Assembly (NCBI GenBank): GCA_017557085.1
Contig: JAFZAR010000250.1
Coordinates: 1-6,263 of the forward strand
DNA length: 6,263 bases
Direction: 5' to 3'
Origin: Verrucomicrobiota bacterium
Lineage (GTDB): Bacteria; Verrucomicrobiota; Verrucomicrobiia; Limisphaerales; UBA1412
Below, piece by piece: positions 1 to 5,856 of this stretch. Both the position numbers and the translations under genes were made by a program. The notes beneath the pieces are model-generated. The model was not told the DNA's origin, searched no databases, and saw nothing but the letters and a program-made list of their open reading frames with translations. Positions within the stretch are counted from its first letter, which is position 1, and each line of letters starts with the position of its first letter.

Positions 1-2
1 GA

Positions 3-308
3 ATGACAATTGCTGACGCCATCGAGTTGACGAATGGAGGAGAATATGATTACGATGTATCCAGATATGCCTTGATTATAGATGGTTTTTCACCGGAAGA
101 GTTAGAAAAACAGGAATTATATTATTTGGTTAATTTGAAAACCGGGGTTTATTTAGATTTTAATTATAACGGTAAATTGATTAAAAAGAGAATTTATCCC
201 TCCGTGTTTTTACCTTCCTCTTTTTTGGGAATCAATATGACGCCTGTTATTGTTATAATTGAAAACGTTGTTGAAGAAATTGAAATCTTCTTTGAAAACT
301 ACCGTTAA
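3..308 (+). CDS. Hypothetical protein, about 101 residues, possibly 5'-truncated by the window edge
   Basis: I do not recognise this protein. The frame is open from the left edge, so the ATG at 3 may be internal and the true start may lie outside the window; no ribosome binding site can be judged. The product is acidic and rich in Tyr, Ile, Val and Phe, with no signal peptide. It has a hydrophobic strand-like segment near residues 79-88 (TPVIVIIENV) and an acidic tail (VVEEIEIFFENYR). The size and acidity would suit a small cytosolic domain such as an immunity-type protein, but no motif supports that and it is only a guess. The gene is AT-rich (one sampled line, 61-120, is 35% GC), unlike the genes after position 984. 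A gap of 20 bases separates it from the next gene on the same strand, so the two are probably co-transcribed. Confidence 0.6.
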   Translation: MTIADAIELTNGGEYDYDVSRYALIIDGFSPEELEKQELYYLVNLKTGVYLDFNYNGKLIKKRIYPSVFLPSSFLGINMTPVIVIIENVVEEIEIFFENYR

Positions 309-312
309 AAAC

Positions 313-318
313 AGAGGA
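313..318 (+). promoter_or_regulatory. Shine-Dalgarno site for the gene at 329
   Basis: AGAGGA lies 10 bases before the ATG at 329. It is one of the clearest ribosome binding sites in the window and supports that start. Several other genes here have weak or no visible site. Confidence 0.6.
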
Positions 319-328
319 ATTACGTTAT

Positions 329-811
329 ATGCTGTGCCTAAGCAATAAAAACAAAAGATGGTTATGGATATTCTTATTTACGCTTCCTTTTCTGTTGTTT
401 GGAGCCAGTCTGATAGATAGTTTTTCATCTACACCAGAGAGAAAGACTCAGTCAAAACTTTGCAGTATTTGCTTTTTGGTAAATGATTGTGGGGCTCGAT
501 CACTCATGGAAAAAATGAAAGATGAACCTTCTGATATAAACATTCTTTTTGATTTGATTTCACCTTCTGCGGCACGTTTCGGATTTACGTCTGAGCAGTT
601 CAGCGCGTTGAAGGTCGATAGTTGGGGAGAACCTTTTCATATTGATTATACGACGAACATTGCAGAAAACTTGAAGATGGTTGTCGAATTTCAAAACTGT
701 TTTCCATTTGTAATTTGGTCAGGCGGTCCTAACCGGATAGATGAAAGATGTCTGGGGGATGATATTCCCTGGGAGCCAGAACCATTGTGGGTGAGGTTGG
801 ATGGTAGATAA
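329..811 (+). CDS. Membrane-anchored protein with a GspG-like (type II secretion pseudopilin) C-terminal region
   Basis: The 160-residue product has a basic start (KNKR, residues 7-10) and one strongly hydrophobic segment at about 11-29, which should anchor it in the inner membrane with the rest outside. The C-terminal half has two signatures in the order seen in GspG-type pseudopilins: DSWGEPFHIDY at 97-107, matching the family's D-x-WG-x-P-(Y/F) strand, and FVIWSGGPNR at 127-136 followed by an acidic GDDIP at 143-147, matching the 'IWSxGxDG...DDI' calcium-binding loop region. The prepilin peptidase motif GFTLxE is absent, and a linker of about 65 residues separates the anchor from the conserved part, so it is probably not a processed pilin. 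Four Cys (45, 48, 54, 124) follow the membrane segment, plus Cys141. The gene is AT-rich like its upstream neighbour. Gene reality is well supported; the GspG resemblance rests on motif reading alone. Confidence 0.68.
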   Translation: MLCLSNKNKRWLWIFLFTLPFLLFGASLIDSFSSTPERKTQSKLCSICFLVNDCGARSLMEKMKDEPSDINILFDLISPSAARFGFTSEQFSALKVDSWGEPFHIDYTTNIAENLKMVVEFQNCFPFVIWSGGPNRIDERCLGDDIPWEPEPLWVRLDGR

Positions 812-904
812 ATGCTCAAATATCTGCCTTATGAGGAGCTGTCCGTTCTTTCAGGTGGAAACGAGCTATTTAGACAGATCCCGAAAATTCACGGTTTTCT
901 TTGA
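812..904 (+). CDS. Possible 30-codon small ORF directly after the GspG-like gene
   Basis: An ATG follows immediately after the TAA at 809-811, in the same frame, and opens 30 codons ending in TGA at 902-904. The product begins MLKYLPYEELSVL and ends IPKIHGFL. Stop-start adjacency would allow translational coupling to the upstream gene. No separate ribosome binding site is visible, I recognise no family, and a 30-codon frame can occur by chance. It could also be the leftover 5' end of a longer decayed gene. Confidence 0.2.
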   Translation: MLKYLPYEELSVLSGGNELFRQIPKIHGFL

Positions 905-983
905 AACTGCTTGAGGGATAGGGTGGTTTATGGTACTTTCTTTTTCAGGAAATAGCTGACGAAGAAAGCTGTGGGGATTTTGC
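905..983 (+). other. Non-coding leader before the GH76 gene
   Basis: Together with the doubtful ORF before it, this forms a 172-base gap in which composition changes from AT-rich to GC-richer. I see no convincing sigma70 promoter, terminator hairpin or riboswitch. A G-rich stretch (GTGGGGA, 971-977) six bases before the ATG at 984 may be a weak ribosome binding site. Confidence 0.35.
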
Positions 984-2186
984 ATGATGAAACTGATGAA
1001 AATAGCAGTGGCAGGCGGTATCGCGCTGATGGTTTGTTCAGTGAACGCGGATCTGATACGGATGGAGCCGGTCAAAAAACAAGACACTGAAATCAAAGAG
1101 GTTGCGACTCAGACGACGGACTGGGCCGCGGCCGCGGAGCAGGGGATCCAGTCACTGCTCAGGCACTACTGGAACAGTTCCGCGCATTATTTCAACGGAA
1201 GGAACGATGCCGATAATTTCAACTACTGGCCGCAGGCTCACGCGATGGATGCCGTGATCGATGCGTATCTGCGCACACAAGATCCTCAGTACAAGGCTTA
1301 TTTTGAGCAATGGCACAAGGGCATCTATGCCAAAAACGGAGACGGCTACTGGAATGTCTTTTATGATGACATGGAGTGGATCGGCCTGACGATGCTGCGG
1401 CTGTATGACGCGACAAAGGATCCCCGGTATCTGGATACGGCTCAACGGCTTTGGAGGTTTGTAAAATACGGCTGGGATGAGTATTATGTGGAGGGCGGCA
1501 TTTCCTGGCGGGAGGATCAGCCCTGGAGCAAGAACGCCTGTTCCAACGGACCCGGCAGCCTTTTTGCCAGCCGGATGTACCGGGTGACCCGCGATGAAGC
1601 CGATAAGGAATGGGCCATCAAAATCTACAAATGGGAACGGGAACACCTTTTTGACCCGGAAACAGGCGCGATCGCCGATAACATTGACGGGCGTTCCATG
1701 CGCAAGGCCGGTTTCAATCTCAGCTATAATCAGGGGCTGTTCCTGGGTGCCGCGCACGAGCTGTATCAGCTGACCGGGGAGGAGTCTTATCTGGAAGACG
1801 CTCAGCTGGCGGCGCTGTTCACCATCACCGCGCGCCAGACGCTCGACCGCCGGAACGGCATCCTGCGCGATGAAGGCAAAGATGACGGCGGTCTGTTCAA
1901 GGGCATCTTCATGCGTTACTTTGTTCTGCTGATGCTGGATGACCACATCAAGCCGGAGAATCAGAAGAAGTTCCGTGATTTTCTCTATCATAACGCGGAA
2001 GTGCTCTGGGAGAAGGGACGTGACCGGGAAAGATGCTTGTTTGGTTCGTCCTGGGCGGCTGCTCCAACGGGATCGGTCACACTGACCTGTCAGACCAGCG
2101 CGGTCATGTTTCTGGAGGCGGTCGCTTTCTATGAACGTTCTCTGGCGGCCAAAAAGAGTTCCGGCGATTCTAAAGTTGAAAAATAA
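984..2186 (+). CDS. Secreted glycoside hydrolase family 76 protein (putative alpha-1,6-mannanase)
   Basis: The 400-residue product has a signal peptide: basic start MMKLMK, hydrophobic stretch at about 6-19, likely cleavage after Ala22 (VNA|D). The rest reads as a GH76 (alpha/alpha)6 barrel. The key match is YDDMEW at 127-132: GH76 enzymes use two adjacent aspartates, here Asp128-Asp129, within a Y-DD-x-x-W motif. Other family-like segments are GGISW (171-175), KNACSNG (183-189), YNQGLFLGA (248-256) and FKGIFMRY (305-312). Length suits the family. GH76 members cleave alpha-1,6-mannan backbones, such as the core of fungal mannan or related bacterial glycans, by endo-hydrolysis or transglycosylation; the exact substrate cannot be read here. 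Export implies action in the periplasm or outside the cell. ATGs at 984 and 987 are nearly equivalent and 996 is also possible; all keep the signal peptide. The DUF1080 gene follows after 57 bases on the same strand. Confidence 0.85.
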   Translation: MMKLMKIAVAGGIALMVCSVNADLIRMEPVKKQDTEIKEVATQTTDWAAAAEQGIQSLLRHYWNSSAHYFNGRNDADNFNYWPQAHAMDAVIDAYLRTQDPQYKAYFEQWHKGIYAKNGDGYWNVFYDDMEWIGLTMLRLYDATKDPRYLDTAQRLWRFVKYGWDEYYVEGGISWREDQPWSKNACSNGPGSLFASRMYRVTRDEADKEWAIKIYKWEREHLFDPETGAIADNIDGRSMRKAGFNLSYNQGLFLGAAHELYQLTGEESYLEDAQLAALFTITARQTLDRRNGILRDEGKDDGGLFKGIFMRYFVLLMLDDHIKPENQKKFRDFLYHNAEVLWEKGRDRERCLFGSSWAAAPTGSVTLTCQTSAVMFLEAVAFYERSLAAKKSSGDSKVEK

Positions 2187-2243
2187 CGCCCGGTGGTGTA
2201 TGCTCCCGGTCAATGAGATGAGGTGAGGACTATCCTCTGAATA

Positions 2244-3026
2244 ATGAAGAACGATTTAGAAAAGAATATGAGAAACTGGACAAAGATATGTTTGGCGGCG
2301 GCACTGGCCGTCTGGACGTTTGCCGGGCTGGGCATCGCGGATGCCGGGGCACAGGCACGCCGGGCCAAGGTGCCTTATGAATACACGGCCTTTGAAGGCA
2401 CCAACTGGGTCACGATGTTTGACGGCAAGTCCCTGACCGGATGGATCCCTCTGGAGCTGGGCGGCAGCGGTCCCACGGAGTTCGAGGCCGATTTCGTTCC
2501 CGATAAGACTCCGGATGCCAAGCCGACACCGATCCTGCGCGTCAACCGCGGCGATATGCTTTCCGGGATGGCCTGGACGAATGGCCCCGTCCGCATGAAC
2601 TATGAGATCGAATGGGAAGCCATGCGTGTGGACGGCAATGATTTCTTCGCGGCGATGAGTTTCCCGGTCAAAGAGGATTACGTCACGTTCATCCCATCCG
2701 GATGGGGCGGAAGCGTGGGCGGCATCTCCAGTGTGGATGACCACGATGCTTCGGAGAATGAGACTTCCTCTTTCCTGTCGCTGGACGATCAGAAATGGTA
2801 TAAATTCAAAGTGCGTGTCACGGAAAAGAAGATCGAATGCTGGGTGGATGAAAAACGCATCGTGAACCTGCTCACCGAAGGCAAGAAGCTGGGTCTGCGT
2901 CCCGGTTCGCCCTCGGAGATCAAGCGCTACGGCATCGTCTGCACCGCTTACCGCACGACCGGTGCGATCAGGTCCATTAAAATGAGAAAGATCGACCCCG
3001 GTGAAAAGACCGCCGAGAAAAAGTAG
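2244..3026 (+). CDS. Secreted DUF1080 / 3-keto-disaccharide hydrolase-like protein
   Basis: The 260-residue product has a signal peptide, hydrophobic at about 16-31, with likely cleavage after Ala38 (AQA|RR). The mature part opens with the hallmark of the DUF1080 (3-keto-disaccharide hydrolase) family, MFDGKSLTGW at 58-67. It continues through family-like strands: MNYEIEWEA (118-126), a Gly-rich GWGGSVGG (153-160), WYKFKVRV (185-192), IECWVDEKRI (197-206), and a closing strand SIKMRKI (244-250). The fold is a concanavalin-like beta-sandwich. Some members hydrolyse 3-keto-glycosides and others may only bind sugars; activity cannot be settled from sequence. The start is ambiguous. ATG 2244 follows GAGGTGAGG (2220-2228) at a long 15-base spacing. 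The in-frame ATG at 2268 gives a more compact signal peptide (MRNWTK...) with AGAAAAG just upstream. The gene ends in TAG, and the Dus reading frame continues in register after it. Confidence 0.85.
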   Translation: MKNDLEKNMRNWTKICLAAALAVWTFAGLGIADAGAQARRAKVPYEYTAFEGTNWVTMFDGKSLTGWIPLELGGSGPTEFEADFVPDKTPDAKPTPILRVNRGDMLSGMAWTNGPVRMNYEIEWEAMRVDGNDFFAAMSFPVKEDYVTFIPSGWGGSVGGISSVDDHDASENETSSFLSLDDQKWYKFKVRVTEKKIECWVDEKRIVNLLTEGKKLGLRPGSPSEIKRYGIVCTAYRTTGAIRSIKMRKIDPGEKTAEKK

Positions 3027-3083
3027 GATTTTCATATAGATTCTCCGTTTTCCATTTCGCAAAGACCGTTACTTCTTGCACCC
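3027..3083 (+). other. Short gap holding the probable true N-terminus of the Dus gene
   Basis: This stretch has no stop codon in the Dus frame and translates to a segment ending ISQRPLLLAP, which joins the Met at 3084 to make LLLAPMQDVTDL, the conserved N-terminal strand and FMN-site motif of Dus enzymes. It contains no in-frame ATG, GTG or TTG. The only near-cognate candidates are ATT at 3054 and ATA at 3036. No purine-rich ribosome binding site precedes either codon. Confidence 0.6.
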
Positions 3084-4028
3084 ATGCAGGACGTAACGGA
3101 TCTTCGTTTCTGGCGGCTGCTCAGCCGCTATGGTCACGCCGACGCTTATGTCACTGAATATATCCGGGTCTATCCTCATTCCCGTGTGGACAAAGACATC
3201 CGGCAGGATATCCTGCTCAATGACACCGGCTGCCCGGTCATTGCCCAGGTCGCGGGCGAGGATGTCCCCAGTCTGGCGCGGATCGCGGAGGGTCTGCAAA
3301 GCCTGCCCGTGGCCGGGATCGACCTGAACCTGGGCTGTCCGGCTCAGGTGGTCTGCCGCAAGCATGTCGGGGGAGCCTTGCTGAAAGACCTGGGCAAGGT
3401 GGATGAGATACTGGCGGCTTTGCGCGCACAGATCACCAAAGTGCCGTTCAGCGTCAAATGCCGTCTGGGATATGAGACCGCCTCGGATTTTGAAAAACTC
3501 CTGGAATTATTCAGCCGCCACCGGGTGGACTGGGTCACTGTCCATGGCCGGACTGTGCGCCAGGGATACGGAGGCCGTGCGGATTGGGATGCCATCCTCC
3601 GCGCAGCGGAGTTGCTGAACTGTCCCGTTGTTGGGAATGGCGATATTTCGGATCCGGCTCAGGCGGCGCGGATGCTGAAGGAAACGCGGCTCGGAGGTCT
3701 GATGATCGGGCGCGGCGCGGTCAGGAATCCCTGGATATTTCGCCAGATCCGTCAGGCACGGGACGGGGAGCCTGTCACACTGCCGACCGGCAGAGACATC
3801 CTGGAATATCTGTACGCTATCAAAGAAATGACCTCCATCGTGGAACACAGCCGCGGCGAATCCGCCCATGTGGAGCGTTCCAAGAAGTTTTTGAATTTTA
3901 TCGGTGCCGGTATCAGCGAGGAATTCCTCTACCGGACACGCCGTGCCCAAACCTGGACAGAAATGGAGACCGCCTGGAAACAGTGCCTGGACATGGAACG
4001 CCCTTATTCCCTGATCCCGGAAAACTGA
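3084..4028 (+). CDS. tRNA-dihydrouridine synthase (Dus family); true start probably upstream of the first ATG
   Basis: This is an FMN-dependent cytoplasmic enzyme that reduces specific uridines in tRNA to dihydrouridine with NADPH. The 314 residues from the ATG show most of the family's TIM barrel: VTEYIRV at 23-29; IDLNLGCPAQVV at 79-90 with the catalytic Cys85 in GCP; SVKCRLG at 123-129 with the FMN-site Lys125; VHGRT at 153-157 with His154; VVGNGDI at 182-188; and MIGRGA at 207-212, the phosphate-binding region. The C-terminal helical domain runs from about 235. The TE(Y/F)xRV motif recalls E. coli DusC, but I cannot assign the subfamily or target uridine. The ATG at 3084 encodes the Met of the conserved APM motif, so starting there would delete the first barrel strand. 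The codons for LLLAP lie just upstream in frame, so the protein probably begins near 3054. It shares a strand with the two secreted sugar-active proteins, with no visible terminator between. Confidence 0.88.
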   Translation: MQDVTDLRFWRLLSRYGHADAYVTEYIRVYPHSRVDKDIRQDILLNDTGCPVIAQVAGEDVPSLARIAEGLQSLPVAGIDLNLGCPAQVVCRKHVGGALLKDLGKVDEILAALRAQITKVPFSVKCRLGYETASDFEKLLELFSRHRVDWVTVHGRTVRQGYGGRADWDAILRAAELLNCPVVGNGDISDPAQAARMLKETRLGGLMIGRGAVRNPWIFRQIRQARDGEPVTLPTGRDILEYLYAIKEMTSIVEHSRGESAHVERSKKFLNFIGAGISEEFLYRTRRAQTWTEMETAWKQCLDMERPYSLIPEN

Positions 4029-4039
4029 CGAATCACTCC

Positions 4040-4074
4040 AAAAAAAATCCCCGAAAGGAATACCTTCCGGGGAT
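4040..4074 (-). terminator. Intrinsic terminator of the minus-strand CE15/propeller operon
   Basis: Arms at 4047-4058 and 4063-4074 form a 12-pair stem with a 4-base loop (4059-4062). The single imperfect pair, 4054 with 4067, is A-C in plus-strand RNA but a U-G wobble in minus-strand RNA. An eight-A run at 4040-4047 becomes a U tract right after the stem only when read on the minus strand. It lies 20 bases past the stop of the gene at 4094. It separates that operon from the convergent Dus gene and might weakly stop plus-strand transcripts too. Confidence 0.88.
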
Positions 4075-4093
4075 CATTTGTAAATGTGAAATC

Positions 4094-4942
4094 TTATTTG
4101 GCGCGGTAATCCAGCAGTTCGTTGTATTTCGCGTCCAGCTTGTAGATTTTTTCCTGCGCGGTGCCGAAATAGACATTGCCTTTGCAGTCGATGGTCAGAC
4201 CTTCGGTCTCCACGTTCAGGTCTATGCGGTATTCGGCTTGGATGTCAATGGTCTTATCCTGATCGTCATTGAGCTTGATCTTGTAAATGGCATGGGGATT
4301 GTCATTGATGGTCTTGCCGGCATCGGCCAGATAGTAGATGAAGCCGTCGCGGTAGTCCATGCCCTGAGGCACGCCCAGATCGGTCTTGGAATAGCTCCAG
4401 GTGCCGTGGTCAATGAATTTGCCTTCCGGCTGAAGGGTGACCTTGGTGAAAGCGATGCGCGCACCATCCTGGCTGGAGGTGAACACGATGATGTCGTCAT
4501 TCGCGACCCAGGCGATCAACGCGCCGCCGTTCTCGCCCATGCCTTCAAAATCCCATTTGTTCAGAGCATCGCCTGTGTTCTTGTCCAGTTCCCAGACGAA
4601 AGGCTTGCGTCCGTTGCCGCCGGAGCATCCCAGAATGGAATCATGGGGGATATACCAGAGCAGCTCGGCGCTGTGCATGGGACCTTTTTTGGAGAAGACA
4701 GCCACTTCTTTGTTATCGAAAACACGGATCTTGTGGATGTCGGCGTTCTCTTTGGTGCGGTCGTTGTGTCCGGCGTAGTAGTAATAGATGCCGTCGGTGC
4801 AAAGTCCCTGAGCGCATTCCCAGTTGATCGGCTTCACATAACCGGCATCGCGCCAGGAATTGTAAGTAATGTCCTCTGCCTGAGCTGCGGCGCAAAGCAA
4901 TGCACAAGCGGCCAGAGTGCTGAAATAAAATGCGGTTTTCAT
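4094..4942 (-). CDS. Secreted beta-propeller-like protein, paralogue 2 (family unassigned)
   Basis: The 282-residue product starts with a signal peptide with likely cleavage after Ala22 (AQA|ED). The mature part looks like repeated four-stranded beta blades: alternating hydrophobic and aromatic strands with short turns such as DGIYYYY (50-56), VWELDKNTG (116-124), LIAWVANDDIIVF (142-154), VPQGMDYRDGFIYYLADAG (191-209) and EGLTIDCKGNVYFG (247-260). The last resembles the 'EGLxxDxxGxLYxG' blades of NHL or SMP-30-like propellers. I cannot place it in a named family. By hand alignment it is about 54% identical over some 250 residues to the product encoded just upstream at 4954-5847, so the two are tandem duplicates. 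Shared features that could be functional are WECAQGLC (41-48) with two Cys, AGHxDRT (57-63), DIHKIR (68-73) and ETEGLT (245-250). The start lies 11 bases after the upstream stop, with only a weak, distant GGAAAG as possible ribosome site. Confidence 0.78.
   Translation of the reverse strand: MKTAFYFSTLAACALLCAAAQAEDITYNSWRDAGYVKPINWECAQGLCTDGIYYYYAGHNDRTKENADIHKIRVFDNKEVAVFSKKGPMHSAELLWYIPHDSILGCSGGNGRKPFVWELDKNTGDALNKWDFEGMGENGGALIAWVANDDIIVFTSSQDGARIAFTKVTLQPEGKFIDHGTWSYSKTDLGVPQGMDYRDGFIYYLADAGKTINDNPHAIYKIKLNDDQDKTIDIQAEYRIDLNVETEGLTIDCKGNVYFGTAQEKIYKLDAKYNELLDYRAK
4354..4380. repeat. 27-base direct repeat, copy in paralogue 2
   Basis: These 27 bases are identical to 5205-5231 in the tandem paralogue. 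They encode the shared LGVPQGMD segment on the minus strand. The offset between copies is 851 bases. Confidence 0.85.
4799..4823. repeat. 25-base direct repeat, copy in paralogue 2
   Basis: These 25 bases are identical to 5650-5674, again at an offset of 851. They encode the shared WECAQGLC segment on the minus strand. Confidence 0.85.
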
Positions 4943-4953
4943 CTGTTTAGAAA

Positions 4954-5847
4954 TTATTCTTTCCAGGGTTTCATCTTCTTGTACTTGGCATTGATGCGGT
5001 AGATCTTTTCTTCCGCTGATCCGAAGTAAAGATAACCTTTCTTGTCAAAGGTCAGACCTTCGGTTTCCGTGTGGAAGTCCACCCGATACTGTTTTTCCAC
5101 CGAGACAGTCTTGTTTCTGTTCAGCTTCAGCACATAGATGACGTGCGGATTTTCCAGAACGGTCTCGCCCGCGTCGGCCAGGAACCAGACGCGCCCGTTC
5201 TTGAAGTCCATGCCCTGAGGCACGCCCAGATTCGGGCCTTCATAGTACCAGGTACCGTTTTCTTTGAACTTGCCGCCCGGCAGCAGTGTCATGCGTGTAA
5301 AGGCAATGTGCGGACTGTCATCAATGGAGGTCAGCAGGATGATGTCGTTCTTCTTTTCCCAGGCGATCAGGCCGCCGGCTTTGTGACCGACATTTGGGCA
5401 GTCCCATTTGCCGATGGCTTTGCCGGTATTCTTGTCCAGCTCCCAGACGCACGGGGTCAGCTTTTTGCCGTAGCAGCAGGCGATGATCGTATCGTTGTAC
5501 TCGTTCCAGTCAATGCCGGGACTATGGCGCGGTGCCTGTTTCTCGAAGCAGGCTACCTCCACATTGTCGCTCATGCGGATTTTGTGAATATCGGAAAGCT
5601 CACCCGTCCGGTCATGGTGTCCGGCAAAGTAATAATACTCGCCGTCGCAGCAAAGTCCCTGAGCGCATTCCCAGGGAGTGGGTTTCTCGTAGCCCACATC
5701 GGAGTAGTCGTTGTACGGCCATTGCTTGATGATTCTGGCTTTTTCCCTTGCGGTGCGAATATCAACAACATCGGCCTGGACCATCAGCCCTGTGAGGGCG
5801 AAAGCGGTCAGAGCGATCAGACTTTTTTTCAAAATATTATGTTTCAT
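4954..5847 (-). CDS. Secreted beta-propeller-like protein, paralogue 1 (family unassigned)
   Basis: The 297-residue product has a signal peptide with basic start MKHNILKK, hydrophobic stretch 9-23, and likely cleavage after Ala25 (VQA|D). An extra segment of about 20 residues (26-45) precedes the part shared with its paralogue. Conserved blocks are WECAQGLC (59-66), AGHHDRT (75-81), DIHKIR (86-91), VWELDKNTG (134-142), LGVPQGMDF (207-215), FLADAG (222-227) and ETEGLTFDKKGYLYFG (261-276). The overall pattern suggests a beta-propeller acting outside the cytoplasm, either as a sugar or ester-active enzyme or as a binding protein; no family or activity can be named. It has eight Cys after the signal peptide (61, 66, 67, 100, 124, 125, 133, 150) against four in the paralogue, so disulphides or metal binding are possible. 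It starts 9 bases after the stop of the CE15 gene, with no clear ribosome site, which suggests translational coupling within one operon. Confidence 0.78.
   Translation of the reverse strand: MKHNILKKSLIALTAFALTGLMVQADVVDIRTAREKARIIKQWPYNDYSDVGYEKPTPWECAQGLCCDGEYYYFAGHHDRTGELSDIHKIRMSDNVEVACFEKQAPRHSPGIDWNEYNDTIIACCYGKKLTPCVWELDKNTGKAIGKWDCPNVGHKAGGLIAWEKKNDIILLTSIDDSPHIAFTRMTLLPGGKFKENGTWYYEGPNLGVPQGMDFKNGRVWFLADAGETVLENPHVIYVLKLNRNKTVSVEKQYRVDFHTETEGLTFDKKGYLYFGSAEEKIYRINAKYKKMKPWKE
5205..5231. repeat. 27-base direct repeat, copy in paralogue 1
   Basis: Partner of the repeat at 4354-4380, in the matching position of the upstream paralogue. Identity stops at both flanks. Confidence 0.85.
5650..5674. 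repeat. 25-base direct repeat, copy in paralogue 1
   Basis: Partner of the repeat at 4799-4823, covering the WECAQGLC codons of the upstream paralogue. Confidence 0.85.
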
Positions 5848-5856
5848 GATATATTT

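Noticed and set aside
901..939. Possible sigma70 promoter before the GH76 gene (TTGAAA at 901, TTGAGG at 911)
   Set aside because: Spacing to any acceptable -10 is wrong for TTGAAA, and the TTGAGG partner at 934 (TACTTT) matches only three of six positions.
1152..2213. Long open frame of 353 codons on the minus strand opposite the GH76 gene
   Set aside because: It is antisense to a gene with clear family motifs and its product shows no recognisable domain. It is explained by GC-rich codon use in the real gene.
2225..2237. Small hairpin GAGG-ACTAT-CCTC over the possible ribosome site of the DUF1080 gene
   Set aside because: A four-pair stem is too weak to claim as a regulator, and the start it would control (2244 or 2268) is itself uncertain.
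3024..3026. Programmed readthrough of the TAG to make a DUF1080-Dus fusion
   Set aside because: It would join an exported protein to a cytoplasmic tRNA enzyme, and no stimulatory structure is visible. A non-ATG start at 3054 or a sequence error is simpler.
2256..3062. Minus-strand open frame of 268 codons opposite the DUF1080 gene
   Set aside because: It is a shadow of the DUF1080 gene, with low-complexity basic and His-rich content and no family signature.
4901..4942. Lipobox-like LAAC (residues 10-13) in the signal peptide of propeller paralogue 2
   Set aside because: The hydrophobic stretch before the Cys is too short and continues beyond it to a good AQA cleavage site, so ordinary signal peptidase I processing is more likely.
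3584..5002. Plus-strand open frame of 472 codons spanning the Dus end and the propeller genes
   Set aside because: It crosses from one real gene into antisense of two others and runs through the terminator; the product shows no coherent domain.
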